64,000 bases of DNA from Yersinia canariae (GCF_009831415.1 NZ_CP043727.1:2666001-2730000), one strand, 5' to 3'. Numbered from the stretch's first letter, positions 9,160 to 19,634 are shown. Notes: a model not told the origin generated them from the letters alone. Translations and numbers: made by a program.

Positions 9160-9942
9160 TTATGGTTGATAGGGCCTTATCCAATCCAACCCCGCCAGAG
9201 TGCCCGCACGGGGGTGATATTCACAACCAATCCAGCCGTTGTAGTTAACCTCATCAAGCAAGCCAAATAAGTACGAATAATTAATTTCACCTTCATCAGG
9301 CTCATGACGATTCGGTACAGATGCTATCTGAATATGCCCATAACGCCCTGCGAACTCGGTAATTAAATGGCTAAGATTGCCATCCACTATTTGCGCATGG
9401 AATAGATCCAATTGCAGAAATACGTTGGGGCGTTCAATGAGGTTAACCAGATCTAAAGCTTCATACTGACTCGAGAACAGGTAATTAGATTTTATCTTCG
9501 GATTTAATGCTTCAATCATGACATTAATATTATGTTCAGCAAAACGGCCGGCAGCATAACGAATATTGTCGACAAATACCTGCTGATACTTTTTCCTGTC
9601 AGCCCCTTCGGGAATCACCCCCGCCATGACATGAATAGAGGGGCACGCCAGCGCCAGCGCATATTCCAAAGCCAAATCAATATCACTGCGAGCATCTTTT
9701 TCGCGCCCCGGCAAAGCGGCCAGCCCCCACTCGCCACCATGGATATTGCCAGGAGACGTATTAAACAGCACCTGTTGTAAACTTTGTTCTTTTAATTTTT
9801 CCGCCAACTGCGCGGCAGGATAATCATAGGGAAATAAAAATTCCACCGCGCGGAACCCTGCATCTTTCGCGGCTTTAAAACGGTCAAGAAAAGGGACTTC
9901 TGTAAACATCATGGATAAATTAGCCGCAAATTTAGGCATCAT
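9160..9942 (-). CDS. otnI: 2-oxo-tetronate isomerase
   Basis: This 260-residue TIM-barrel enzyme is of the hydroxypyruvate isomerase family. Family features include [19 protein letters not shown] at the N-terminus, [42 protein letters not shown] and GCEYHPR with the metal-binding Glu, Asp and His residues. In the four-carbon acid sugar pathways of enterobacteria, OtnI converts 2-oxo-tetronate to 3-oxo-tetronate. It overlaps otnC at 9942 and is the last gene of the operon. Confidence 0.9.
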   Translation of the reverse strand: MMPKFAANLSMMFTEVPFLDRFKAAKDAGFRAVEFLFPYDYPAAQLAEKLKEQSLQQVLFNTSPGNIHGGEWGLAALPGREKDARSDIDLALEYALALACPSIHVMAGVIPEGADRKKYQQVFVDNIRYAAGRFAEHNINVMIEALNPKIKSNYLFSSQYEALDLVNLIERPNVFLQLDLFHAQIVDGNLSHLITEFAGRYGHIQIASVPNRHEPDEGEINYSYLFGLLDEVNYNGWIGCEYHPRAGTLAGLDWIRPYQP

Positions 9943-10565
9943 TAGCTCCTCAATTCAGCGATTTCGTCACTGGTCAGATAACGAATTGGTCGGTCGCCCA
10001 GTGTAAATATCAAGCGCGCAGTTTCCTCTAGCTCTTCCATATTGTCAGCCGCTTCCCGCAAGCTTTTCCCGACCACTACAGGGCCATGATTTGCCAACAA
10101 AAAAGCACGATACTGCGGAGCCAACTTTGCCAAAGCCTCGCCGAGCCGACTGTCTCCGGGGCGGTAATACGGCACGACAGGAACATCACCGACCCTCATC
10201 ACCACGTAGGGCGTAAAAGGCTTAATGGCATTGTGGCAATCCAGACCTTGCAGACACGAAAGTGCGGTTAAATAAAGGCAATGCAAGTGCACGATAGCTT
10301 CACATGCAGGGTTATTAAGATAAATGGCGCGGTGGAAACTGATCTCTTTTGAGGGTTTATCGCCAGAGATCCATTCACCATCCAAACTGACTTTTGATAA
10401 CCGCTGTGCATTCAGCTCACCTAAACAAGAGCCAGTCGGTGTTGCTAATAATGTACCGTCGGCCAGTTTCATTGACAGATTTCCGGCGGAACCGGTGGCG
10501 TAGCCTCGTTGAAAAAAGGAAGCCCCCAACTTGACCATATCTTCCCGCGCCTGCTGCTCATTCAT
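9942..10565 (-). CDS. otnC: 3-oxo-tetronate 4-phosphate decarboxylase
   Basis: This is a 207-residue class II aldolase-fold protein. It has the Zn-site motif [13 protein letters not shown], a GSCLGEL turn, the [11 protein letters not shown] stretch and [11 protein letters not shown], typical of the fuculose-phosphate aldolase/OtnC family. The family reaction decarboxylates 3-oxo-tetronate 4-phosphate to dihydroxyacetone phosphate. Its start overlaps the otnK stop (10562-10565), and its end overlaps the otnI start, indicating tight coupling. Confidence 0.9.
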   Translation of the reverse strand: MNEQQAREDMVKLGASFFQRGYATGSAGNLSMKLADGTLLATPTGSCLGELNAQRLSKVSLDGEWISGDKPSKEISFHRAIYLNNPACEAIVHLHCLYLTALSCLQGLDCHNAIKPFTPYVVMRVGDVPVVPYYRPGDSRLGEALAKLAPQYRAFLLANHGPVVVGKSLREAADNMEELEETARLIFTLGDRPIRYLTSDEIAELRS

Positions 10566-11824
10566 ACTGCGAACTCCGTTTGTGCTCTGGCAAAAAAGTT
10601 TTCATCACCAAAATTACCCGACTTCAACGCCAATGAAATTGGGTGATCGGTAGATTTTACCCAAGGCACCCCGGGTGAGATGGCCGGCCCAATATGAAAA
10701 GCCTGGATACCCAATGATTGCGCGACGATACCGGACGTTTCCCCCCCCGCGACAATGAATCGTTGGACACCCTGCTGTTGTAAGCGGCGTGCCAACGCCC
10801 CGAACAGGTGTTCAACCGCCTCACTCGCGACTGTCGCCCCCCACTGCTGCTGGATTTTTTGCAGCACCTCAGGTTCAGAAGTGGCATACAGCAACGGAGC
10901 CAATGGCCCTGAAATATTCTCCATAACCCAGATGCACAATGCTTTAGCATAGGATTCAGGTTCCTTCAGACAGTGGGCAACATCAATTGACTGACTAGGT
11001 GCTTGCTGAATATATCGAGCAACCTGCTGATTAGTCATCGTCGAACAAGAACCCGACAACACGACACATAACTTGCCCTGCGGGGTTCCGGCTAATGTCG
11101 CTAATGATTGATGTTTAACGCCTTTCATCCATTGGCGAGCCAATCCTATTGCCAAGCCAGAGCCCCCCGTCACCAACACCATATCGCGAACGGCCTCTGC
11201 TTGTGTCAATAAGTGGGCCTCACTTAAGGTATCCAGAACCACATAACGTACGCCTTCCTCTTTCAACATGCGCAACTGCGATTTCACGGCGTCAACACCT
11301 TGATCCATCACTGTATTGTTGATCAATCCGCTATGACCACGGGCCTGAGCATTCATCAGACGCAATAGATTACTGTCGGTCATCGGCGTCACCGGATGAT
11401 GGCGCATCCCTGACTCGGATAATAATTGCCCCATAACAAATAAGTATCCCTGATATACCGTACGGCCATTCACGGGCAGCGCGGGGCAAATAATGGTTTG
11501 TTGCTGATTGAGGGCATCCATTAATGCATCAGTTACCGGGCCAATATTGCCTTGCGCAGTGCTATCAAACGTCGAACAATACTTAAAATAGAATTGTTGG
11601 CAACCCTGAGCTTGCAACCACGCCAACGCCGACAGAGAATCGGCCACTGCTGCCTTTGCGGGGCAAGAGCGCGATTTTAAGCTGATCACGACCGCATCTG
11701 CTGATACCTGATAATCAGCTTCAGGTACGCCGTTAATTTGCACGGTCGACATGCCATTTTCTACCAAAAAGCTGGCAATATCCGTGGCGCCGGTGAAATC
11801 ATCCGCAATGACCCCTAATCGCAT
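10562..11824 (-). CDS. otnK: 3-oxo-tetronate kinase
   Basis: The 420-residue product is a DUF1537/four-carbon acid sugar kinase. It has the N-terminal GVIADDFTGATDIASFL signature and the C-terminal nucleotide-binding GGETSGIVAQSLG motif. It phosphorylates 3-oxo-tetronate at C4. ATG 11824 is preferred because AGGAG lies nine bases upstream; the upstream in-frame extension lacks similarity to the family start. It is the first gene of otnK-otnC-otnI. The threonate or erythronate dehydrogenase and GntP-type transporter that often accompany these genes are not adjacent. Confidence 0.92.
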   Translation of the reverse strand: MRLGVIADDFTGATDIASFLVENGMSTVQINGVPEADYQVSADAVVISLKSRSCPAKAAVADSLSALAWLQAQGCQQFYFKYCSTFDSTAQGNIGPVTDALMDALNQQQTIICPALPVNGRTVYQGYLFVMGQLLSESGMRHHPVTPMTDSNLLRLMNAQARGHSGLINNTVMDQGVDAVKSQLRMLKEEGVRYVVLDTLSEAHLLTQAEAVRDMVLVTGGSGLAIGLARQWMKGVKHQSLATLAGTPQGKLCVVLSGSCSTMTNQQVARYIQQAPSQSIDVAHCLKEPESYAKALCIWVMENISGPLAPLLYATSEPEVLQKIQQQWGATVASEAVEHLFGALARRLQQQGVQRFIVAGGETSGIVAQSLGIQAFHIGPAISPGVPWVKSTDHPISLALKSGNFGDENFFARAQTEFAV

Positions 11825-12169
11825 CCGACACACTCCTGTTTTTCTATCAAGCCGGCCCCAATGACACATACTGATGGTTTTTTTGCATGAGCCATACAGC
11901 CTCCGTGTTAATTTTGGTGATATTTTGATTTATTATGTTAATAGTAGCCCGACGCCCGCCGCATTATCGTGAATTAAATCACAATAATTAACATCATAAA
12001 ATCATAAATCACATGAATTAACATCAATAATGACTCAGACTTTCACATCATAATGAACAAAATGAATAAATTAGTGATTGTTTGCGTTAAAAAATGAGAA
12101 ATATTTTCTCACTGCTGACGTATAATCACATTAATTACCATTGCCCGTGAACCAACAAACTGAAAAGGA
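11825..12169. promoter_or_regulatory. Divergent promoter region between otnK and the DeoR regulator
   Basis: This 345-bp gap is very AT-rich and contains several ATTAACATCA/TGATGTTAA-like words (for example near 11990 and 12020) that could be DeoR-family operators. No ORF is convincing. Both flanking genes face away from it, so control of the operon and autoregulation probably occur here. Confidence 0.5.
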
Positions 12170-12955
12170 GTGAACGTGATACCGGTTGAACGCCACCAAC
12201 AAATACTGGCACTGGTTGCCGAACGCGGCGTCGTCAGCATTACTGAATTGACTGAACGTTTAGGCGTATCGCACATGACTATTCGTCGCGACGTGCAAAA
12301 ACTGGAAGAACAAGGGGCAGTGTTATCCGTTTCCGGCGGGGTACGTTCAACTGAGCGGCTGGCAGCAGAGCCTTCGCACCAAGATAAAACCCAAATGTAC
12401 AGCAGCCAGAAAAATGCCATTGGTATGGCGGCGGCGCTGCATATTCCGCGCAATAGCTGTATTTATCTTGATGCGGGCACAACGACACTGGCGTTGGCAC
12501 GACAGTTGGAGGCCAGGGATGATTTACTCGTGGTCACAAATGACTTCGTCATTGCTAATTTTTTGATTGAATCCTGCCAATGTAAAATGATCCACTCCGG
12601 CGGCACATTGTGTCGTGAAAACCGTTCTTGTGTCGGCGATGCAGCGGCCCGCTCACTGCGAAACTTATCTATCGATATCGCCTTTATCTCAGCATCGTGT
12701 TGGGGGCCACGTGGTATCTCGACCCCGGACGAAGATAAAGTCGTAGTAAAACGCGCAGTCAGAGAGGTTAGCAGTAAACGAGTGCTGCTGGCTGATGCAT
12801 CAAAATATGGCAAAATAGCCACCTATTTGGCCTTGCCTCTCACTGACTTTGATGTCGTTATCACGGACACCAATTTGTCGGCTACGGCCTATGAAGAGCT
12901 GACCACTAAAGAGATTGAGTTAATCATCGCCCCTCCCCCGCATCAACCCGATTAA
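12170..12955 (+). CDS. DeoR-family transcriptional regulator of the otn operon
   Basis: The product has 261 residues. An N-terminal winged helix (ERHQQILALVAERGVVSITE, then LGVSHMTIRRDVQKLEEQG) is the DeoR signature, and the C-terminal DeoRC sugar-phosphate sensor has LDAGTTTLALARQL and GDAAARSLRNLSIDIAF. The GTG start at 12170 has AAGGAG eight bases upstream. It is divergent from otnK, so it likely represses that operon and responds to a phosphorylated intermediate; the effector is inferred. Confidence 0.88.
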   Translation: MNVIPVERHQQILALVAERGVVSITELTERLGVSHMTIRRDVQKLEEQGAVLSVSGGVRSTERLAAEPSHQDKTQMYSSQKNAIGMAAALHIPRNSCIYLDAGTTTLALARQLEARDDLLVVTNDFVIANFLIESCQCKMIHSGGTLCRENRSCVGDAAARSLRNLSIDIAFISASCWGPRGISTPDEDKVVVKRAVREVSSKRVLLADASKYGKIATYLALPLTDFDVVITDTNLSATAYEELTTKEIELIIAPPPHQPD

Positions 12956-13200
12956 TCACCAAACGACCTATATCCCCCCCTTTTAATGAAAAAAGAAATC
13001 ATAGAAAGGGGAAATTTGATAACTATATAAATCGTTATGTAGCTAAAGTAATCCTAAGTCTTAGCACCCTAATAAATAAACAGCGTAAACTACAGGGTAA
13101 TTTCGCTTACCTACATTTTTGTTGGTAACTATTGCTACAACACCCATTTCATCAATCTAGACGTCTGAGGATCCCCAGGCCGGTGTTTCTGGAGCATGAC

Positions 13201-14862
13201 ATGAATAATGCAACAACGGCTGGAAAGCAAAAAGTGCCGTTACGACTCAGTACATCTATTACCCTGATGGTCTCTGCGGTGATTGTTTCTGTACTATTGG
13301 TGGTTCACACACTGTTCTTCGTTCAGCTCAGTCAGATGGCTCAAGAGGGTCTGCAAAATAAAGCGGTTGCCGTCGCTCGGGCCTTATCTTTTTCGCCGAC
13401 CATAATCAACGGACTTACTGATCCTAACGCCGGACGACAAATTCAGGCTTATACCCGCGAAGTTCAGAAGGCCAATGACCTGCTATTCATAGTTGTGACT
13501 GATATGAAAGGCATCCGTTATTCGCATCCAAATGCTGAGATGATCGGTCAACATTTTATCGGCAATGATTTACAACCGGCGCTAGAAGGTAAAGAAAATA
13601 GCGCGATAAACCGAGGCGTGCTGGAAAGAGCAGTACGTATTTTTATTCCGGTTTATGAGACTCATGGCAAACAAATCGGCGTTGTTGCCATTGGGATTTC
13701 GCTAACCAGTATTGATTCTGTTGTAAGTGAGACTCGTTGGACTATCCCCTGGACCATATTATTTGGTGCCCTCATTGGCTCACTCGGCACTTGGTTTTTA
13801 GTCAAAGCACTGAAAAGAATTATGTTAGGTTTCGAACCCTACGAGATATCTAACCTGTTTGAACAGCGAAACGCCATGCTGCAATCGATTAAAGAAGGCG
13901 TCATCGCCGTTGATGCGGACTCCCGTATTACCGTGGTCAATCATGAAGCGAAGCGTTTATTTAAGCAAAGTGGCCCAATGGAGAATTTATTACTCAGCAA
14001 CGCCAGCAAATATTGGCCTGTGCGTTTGTATTTACAACAGGTATTGGAAACCGGAATTGCCCGTCGTGATGAAGAGATAAACTTTAACGGCAGTATATTG
14101 CTCACCAACACGGTTCCTGTCGTGGTGAAAGGCGATATTATCGGTGCAATTGCGACGTTTCGCGATAAAACTGAAGTCAGCCAATTAATGCAACGCCTGA
14201 CGGGTATGGTGCATTATGCTGATGCATTGCGAGCACAATCGCACGAATTTATGAATAAACTCCATGTAATTCTGGGTTTATTGCATATGAAGTATTACCA
14301 GCAACTCGAAGACTATATTGTTAAGACATCGAATAATTATCAGGCGGAAATTGGCTCCCTGCTGCGCAAAGTAAAATCGCCGGTCATTGCCGGTTTTCTA
14401 CTGGGAAAAATCAACCGCGCGCGCGATTTGGGAATCACATTATCCATCAGTGACGACAGCCTGTTACCGGATACCGATAATGAGCAAGTCACGACAACTC
14501 TCATTACTGTTTTGGGTAATCTGATTGAAAATGCGATGGAAGCTATTGGTAGCCAGTCTCAACGGGAGATCAATGTCAGCTTCCATTACCAAAATGGCCG
14601 AGTACATTGTGTTGTCAGTGATGATGGCCCGGGTATTGCCGCGGAACTACAAGATCGTATTTTTGATAATGGTTTTTCCACCAAAGGAAATGAACACGGC
14701 ATCGGCTTAAGCCTGGTTCGACAAAGTTTAGAAAATATCGGCGGTCATATTGAGTTCGATTCTGAAGCCGGTATTTTTACACAATTCTTTATTAGCCTTC
14801 CCTACGACATGACCTCCAGTGACAATTTTTCAAACAACATCAGCGCGGTAAATCATGATTAA
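13201..14862 (+). CDS. dcuS: C4-dicarboxylate sensor histidine kinase
   Basis: This 553-residue protein is close to E. coli DcuS along its length. TM1 is near residues 21-44, followed by a periplasmic PAS domain with the ligand motif RYSHPNAEMIGQ and NRGVLERAVRIF, then TM2 near 180-205, a cytoplasmic PAS, and the kinase core. The phospho-acceptor is H348 in SHEFMNKLH, with N (GNLIENAMEA) and G (DDGPGI, HGIGLSLV) boxes intact. ATG 13201 has GGAG upstream; an extension from TTG 13132 is less likely. It overlaps dcuR by eight bases. Confidence 0.93.
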   Translation: MNNATTAGKQKVPLRLSTSITLMVSAVIVSVLLVVHTLFFVQLSQMAQEGLQNKAVAVARALSFSPTIINGLTDPNAGRQIQAYTREVQKANDLLFIVVTDMKGIRYSHPNAEMIGQHFIGNDLQPALEGKENSAINRGVLERAVRIFIPVYETHGKQIGVVAIGISLTSIDSVVSETRWTIPWTILFGALIGSLGTWFLVKALKRIMLGFEPYEISNLFEQRNAMLQSIKEGVIAVDADSRITVVNHEAKRLFKQSGPMENLLLSNASKYWPVRLYLQQVLETGIARRDEEINFNGSILLTNTVPVVVKGDIIGAIATFRDKTEVSQLMQRLTGMVHYADALRAQSHEFMNKLHVILGLLHMKYYQQLEDYIVKTSNNYQAEIGSLLRKVKSPVIAGFLLGKINRARDLGITLSISDDSLLPDTDNEQVTTTLITVLGNLIENAMEAIGSQSQREINVSFHYQNGRVHCVVSDDGPGIAAELQDRIFDNGFSTKGNEHGIGLSLVRQSLENIGGHIEFDSEAGIFTQFFISLPYDMTSSDNFSNNISAVNHD

Positions 14863-15574
14863 TGTATTAATAGTGGATGATGATGCAATGGTAGCTGAGC
14901 TGAACAAGTGTTATCTGAGCCAGGTAGCCGGTTTCAACTGCTGCGGTTCAGTATCCAGTTTGCAGCAGGCCCGAGAGCATTTAATGGCAGCGGAGCACCC
15001 TATAGACTTAGTTTTATTGGATGTTTTCATGCGCCAAGATAATGGATTAGACTTATTGCCAGTCTTACGCGAATTCAGTGAACACACTGATGTCATTGTT
15101 ATTTCTTCCGCCACAGATGTGAATACCATCAAAAAAGCGCTGCAATACGGCGTTGTTGATTACTTAATTAAGCCATTCCAATTTTCACGTTTTGAAGAAG
15201 CACTTTCGACTTATCGCGAAAAACAAAGTTTGCTGGGACAACGTGAATATTGCGCTCAAGAAGATGTTGATTCCTTATTACGCCGCAGTAATGCCACACC
15301 GGTTGAGCGGAAAAAACTCCCTAAAGGATTAACCGCACAAACCCTGCGTACTGTATGTGAATGGATTCAAGAAGTGCAAGATGGGGAGTTCTCGACGGAG
15401 CAGATGGCAAATGCTATTGGAATTTCACGAGTTTCTTGCCGCAAGTATTTAATTTATCTATCTGACACTGAAGTTCTGAGTACTAAGGTTCTGTATGGTG
15501 CGACGGGGCGTCCGGTTTACCTTTATAAACTGTTACCCAGCCAGCAGGAGGTCTTAAAACAATATTGCCAATAG
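14855..15574 (+). CDS. dcuR: Response regulator of the CitB/DcuR family
   Basis: This 239-residue regulator has a receiver domain with phospho-acceptor D56 (LVLLDVFM), acidic DDD at 8-10 and the conserved Lys in DYLIKPF. The C-terminal HTH includes LPKGLTAQTLRTVCEWIQ and ISRVSCRKYLIYL as in E. coli DcuR. It is co-transcribed with dcuS. In E. coli the pair activates fumarate transport and respiration genes; here the closest candidate target is the facing 2-hydroxycarboxylate transporter. Confidence 0.93.
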   Translation: MINVLIVDDDAMVAELNKCYLSQVAGFNCCGSVSSLQQAREHLMAAEHPIDLVLLDVFMRQDNGLDLLPVLREFSEHTDVIVISSATDVNTIKKALQYGVVDYLIKPFQFSRFEEALSTYREKQSLLGQREYCAQEDVDSLLRRSNATPVERKKLPKGLTAQTLRTVCEWIQEVQDGEFSTEQMANAIGISRVSCRKYLIYLSDTEVLSTKVLYGATGRPVYLYKLLPSQQEVLKQYCQ

Positions 15575-15606
15575 CACTCGCGCCGAACACAACTCAATTC
15601 CCAATA

Positions 15607-15638
15607 ACAAACGGCATCTCTTATCGGATGCCGTTTGT
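15607..15638. terminator. Bidirectional terminator between dcuR and the transporter
   Basis: A perfect 12-bp ACAAACGGCATC / GATGCCGTTTGT stem with an eight-base loop lies in the 89-base gap between convergent genes. T/A-rich sequence flanks it on both sides. Confidence 0.85.
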
Positions 15639-15663
15639 TATATCATGACGACAAAACCTTTAT

Positions 15664-17022
15664 TTACATAATCCAACCCAATAGTAATGTGGCACCGATA
15701 ACAGTGGATGCCCCGCCAATTCGGGTGGCTATCTGGGCAAAAGGCATTAGTGACATCCGGTTAGACGCAGATAAAATAGCGACATCGCCCGTCCCACCTA
15801 ACCCACTATGACAACTGGTCACGATGGAAGCTTCCACAGGGTACATATTGAGATAAGGGGCGATAATGAAACTGACCGCGGCCATTGACAACACAACTGC
15901 TCCGCACACCACGACGTATCCTACAGAGAACACCGCAACAACACTTTCTAACGGAACATACAGCATTCCCAGACCAATCATCAGGGGCCACACCAATGTT
16001 GTAGAGACAAATTTATACCAACTGTGAGCGCCCTGTTCCATTTTTGACGGAATAACTTGCGCGTATTTACACATCACGGCGATCAAAATCATCAGTACCG
16101 GGCCGGGAATATGCACAATTTTCTCAAACAAGCCCCCCACAATAAAGAAAGCGCAGGTCATCAATAACCCACCGCCCATCAACTGAAAATCAGCTTGTTT
16201 TGGCCCTTCTTGCGAAGTAAATATCGCATTGTCTTGAGCCGAGCGAATTAGCATCCCCTCACCATTCAGATCCTTGCGGCGCATACCAATTCGGGCTAAT
16301 ACTCCGGCACAAATAATGGCAAAAATGTTGCCCACAACCGCTGCGGGAGCCAGTTGGGCCACATAAACATCGGGAGCCTGCCCCAGAATTGCCGAGTATG
16401 CCAATGATAACGGCAAGATACCTTCACCAATACCCCCACCGATAATTGGCACAATAATAAAGAAGAAAGTGTGATAAAGGGTAAAACCGAATAACTTACC
16501 CACCAGCAAGCCGGTAGCAACCGCAGTTATCGTTCCGACGACTAGCGGGACAAACATACGCGTCATACCCTGAATGAGCACCACACGATTCATACCAAGA
16601 ATGCTGCCGACGACCAGACTGGCGATGACAAAATAGAGTAAGTTCGCCTCCTTCATCAGCAAATGAACTGTATCCAGGGTATTCGTTTGGAAAATACCGA
16701 AGTACACCAACACCGATGGCACCATAAGACACAAAATAGCCGGGCCACCAATATCTTTCAGTACCGGTATATGGCGGCCAATATGGGATAACACAAAACC
16801 CATCGTCATAATTACCGCCAAACCACCAATCATATTTTTCGGTAAATAACTGGCATAAGACGAAATAAACACAATGGCCGAAATGGTCATAAATAAAGCC
16901 ATCGGCATCGTGTTTATATTCATTTGATTTATGTGCGTAATTAACTTTCTGATGGAAAACTTATCCGTCATGTCGATATCTTCAGCGGGAGTAAGAGTGA
17001 TTTCTTGATTTGTTTTTTTCAT
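15664..17022 (-). CDS. 2-hydroxycarboxylate:cation symporter (CitS/CimH family)
   Basis: The product has 452 residues and about 11 hydrophobic segments. The two family re-entrant-loop motifs are GGGIGEG near residue 195 and GLGGTGDVAILSASNRMSLM near the C-terminus, the latter with the substrate-binding Arg. Such carriers import citrate or malate with Na+ or H+ or exchange them for products. The exact substrate cannot be read from sequence. The neighbouring DcuSR system suggests dicarboxylate or citrate induction. Confidence 0.88.
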   Translation of the reverse strand: MKKTNQEITLTPAEDIDMTDKFSIRKLITHINQMNINTMPMALFMTISAIVFISSYASYLPKNMIGGLAVIMTMGFVLSHIGRHIPVLKDIGGPAILCLMVPSVLVYFGIFQTNTLDTVHLLMKEANLLYFVIASLVVGSILGMNRVVLIQGMTRMFVPLVVGTITAVATGLLVGKLFGFTLYHTFFFIIVPIIGGGIGEGILPLSLAYSAILGQAPDVYVAQLAPAAVVGNIFAIICAGVLARIGMRRKDLNGEGMLIRSAQDNAIFTSQEGPKQADFQLMGGGLLMTCAFFIVGGLFEKIVHIPGPVLMILIAVMCKYAQVIPSKMEQGAHSWYKFVSTTLVWPLMIGLGMLYVPLESVVAVFSVGYVVVCGAVVLSMAAVSFIIAPYLNMYPVEASIVTSCHSGLGGTGDVAILSASNRMSLMPFAQIATRIGGASTVIGATLLLGWIM

Positions 17023-18104
17023 TTTAGACCTACTGTTGGGTAGTACCTAAGGAACGAGAAGTAACGTATTGAATGTTATGGCTGTTAAAATAATTTAATA
17101 TCTTTGCCGATATTCTTCAGAAAACCATCGACTAACCTGTCACTTAATAATTACCAATTAATATCAATAATAAGAAATAGGGAGTAACCCTGTAAATATA
17201 CAGTATCAATGTAGCACTGCCTTTTAAATAAGAGAATAACCCGCATGGATATACTTATTGCATTTGCGAGCATATCGACAGGTTTATTTTAATTAACTTA
17301 ACTCGGAGTTTTGTAATTAAATAATCTAAAGAGACTCAACTTTCTCTGTTATGCTTTTTAGTTGATAAAGAGAAAAATATTATTCTGGTGCAAACATTCA
17401 CCTCCAACCTCCGTGTCTCACACAGATGATACAGTCACCTTAGGATAGCCCGCCAGCAGGTGCTTAGCCGCTATCATCACTGACCACCAAACCCACGACG
17501 ACTCACCATGCTCTATAAATCTGGGAGTGATGTATTAGTGCCTAATTTATAGCCATGTAAATATCATTATAAACAATGCATTTTATGCGTAAAAATAAAT
17601 AATAACTCTGCTAAAAAATCCATCTAAAATAAATCACCCCCCTTCCATTAAGACGAACTGCAGTTTCATACAAAAATGACAGCAATACAAAATAAAACAA
17701 ATCGAAAAAATGTGATTATAAATAATATACAAAACAATTTGATGGCTAAAAAACAAACTCGCCATATTCTCCTATGGAACAGTTAGTTACGAGTTGCTCT
17801 AAAAACAACCAATAGCCATGACAAATGTATAAATATAGGAACATATGGTGTGGTTATATATTAACCTAAGGCATTCAATTACTGATATTGCTAATACCGC
17901 AAAAAAAAATAATTTATAAGTGAATATTTTTTTGCCTCATCACGACAGAAACGATAGCATGCCCTCCCATAATTCAAGAGCAGTGATAAACACATAACAA
18001 GCGAAGGCGCTAAGACGCTATTTATGCATTAACCTTTAGCAATCGGTTGCAGTAATATATTCACAATGATTGCATAACAGACAGGAATATAGGGAATATC
18101 TATC
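17023..18104. other. 1.08-kb AT-rich intergenic region with a central inverted repeat
   Basis: No convincing ORF lies here on either strand. The only GC-richer part is about 17400-17520. It contains GATGATA (17426-17432) paired at a distance with TATCATC near 17474, enclosing CACCT/AGGTG arms, which could be a cis-acting RNA or small RNA. The flanks should hold the promoters of the divergent transporter gene and of ansP. Confidence 0.4.
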
Positions 18105-19616
18105 ATGTCAGGAAAGCACTCTGTAGAAACCCATCAGGCCGCGAGAAAACGCTGGTTAGACTCTCATGATACTGGCTATGAAAAAAGTATGGGCCGGCGT
18201 CATATACAGATGATAGCAATTGGCGGGTCTATCGGTACTGGTTTATTTTTGGGCACTGGTGCTCGTTTGCAAATGGCAGGCCCAGCATTAGCTTTGGCTT
18301 ATTTGGCTTGCGGGATTTTCTCCTTTTTCATTCTCAGAGCCCTCGGTGAACTGATCTTACACCGCCCCTCCAGCGGCAGCTTTGTTTCGTATGCTCGTGA
18401 ATTTCTTGGCGAAAAAGCATCCTACGTTGCCGGATGGATGTATTTTCTGAACTGGGCAATGACTGGGATCGTCGACATCACGGCGGTTGCTCTCTATATG
18501 CACTACTGGGGTACTTTCTCTGATGTCCCCCAATGGTTATTCGCGTTAGGCGCACTTTCAATTGTCGCTACCATGAATATGATTGGCGTGAAGTGGTTTG
18601 CAGAAATGGAGTTCTGGTTCGCCTTGATAAAAGTCGCCGCCATATCTATATTCCTGGTGGTGGGTGTGGTCTTTCTTGGCACCGGTCAAAGTGTGGGCGG
18701 GCACCCGTCTGGCATGCATCTCATTACTGATAATGGCGGATTCTTCCCACACGGGCTGCTCCCTGCATTAATATTAATCCAAGGGGTAATATTCGCTTTT
18801 GCAGGTATCGAATTGATTGGTACTGCGGCCGGTGAATGTAAAGACCCAGAAAAAATGCTCCCTAAAGCCATCAACAGTGTGATCTTACGTATTGGCTTGT
18901 TTTATGTCGGCTCAGTCGTTTTGTTGGTGTGCTTGCTACCGTGGAGTGCCTATCAAGCGGGTCAAAGCCCTTTCGTCACATTCTTCAGTAACTTAGGTGT
19001 TCCTTATATTGGAACGATCATGAATATTGTGGTGTTATCTGCCGCGCTTTCCAGCCTTAACTCTGGCCTATATTCAACCGGCCGTATCCTGCGTTCGCTA
19101 TCAATGGGGGGGTCTGCGCCGAAATTCATGTCGAAAATGAGTCCTCAATCAGTTCCTTATGCCGGAATACTAGTGACTGTGGGTATCTATGTTTTCGGTG
19201 TCGTGCTCAATTATCTGGTTCCATCGCAGGTATTTGAAATTGTGTTGAATATTGCGTCATTAGGGATTATTAGCTCGTGGGCATTCATCATTGTGTGTCA
19301 GATGAAGCTACGTCAGGCAATAAAAAATGGAACGGCTAAACCCGTGTCCTTCAAAATGCCCGGAGCTCCTGTCACATCCTGGTTAACGCTGCTTTTCCTG
19401 GCCGGTGTATTAGTGATGATGGCGTTCGATTACCCAAATGGCACCTGGACTATTGCAACTTTACCTATCATCGCCATATTACTGGTTATTGGCTGGTTTA
19501 GCTTACGAAAACGCGCCCTTGAGGTTGCCGCCGCGCCCGTAGAGACTTTGATTAAGGAAAGTGATGAGAAAAAAGTGCAATCCACTGAATTACATGAACA
19601 AAAATCCGTAGGCTAA
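18105..19616 (+). CDS. ansP: L-asparagine permease
   Basis: This 503-residue APC-superfamily amino-acid permease has 12 predicted helices. It aligns closely with remembered E. coli AnsP: RRHIQMIAIGGSIGTGLFLG in helix 1, GELILHRPSSGSFVSYAREF, GWMYFLNWAMTGIVDITAVA, and TAAGECKDPEKMLPKAINSV. It imports L-asparagine with protons. It stands alone between a long 5' gap and its own terminator. The C-terminal tail is charged and not conserved. Confidence 0.93.
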   Translation: MSGKHSVETHQAARKRWLDSHDTGYEKSMGRRHIQMIAIGGSIGTGLFLGTGARLQMAGPALALAYLACGIFSFFILRALGELILHRPSSGSFVSYAREFLGEKASYVAGWMYFLNWAMTGIVDITAVALYMHYWGTFSDVPQWLFALGALSIVATMNMIGVKWFAEMEFWFALIKVAAISIFLVVGVVFLGTGQSVGGHPSGMHLITDNGGFFPHGLLPALILIQGVIFAFAGIELIGTAAGECKDPEKMLPKAINSVILRIGLFYVGSVVLLVCLLPWSAYQAGQSPFVTFFSNLGVPYIGTIMNIVVLSAALSSLNSGLYSTGRILRSLSMGGSAPKFMSKMSPQSVPYAGILVTVGIYVFGVVLNYLVPSQVFEIVLNIASLGIISSWAFIIVCQMKLRQAIKNGTAKPVSFKMPGAPVTSWLTLLFLAGVLVMMAFDYPNGTWTIATLPIIAILLVIGWFSLRKRALEVAAAPVETLIKESDEKKVQSTELHEQKSVG

Positions 19617-19634
19617 ATATAAGTATGCAGTATG

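Noticed and set aside
12109..12453. Minus-strand frames inside the DeoR gene
   Set aside because: These are antisense shadows of a gene with clear DeoR motifs.
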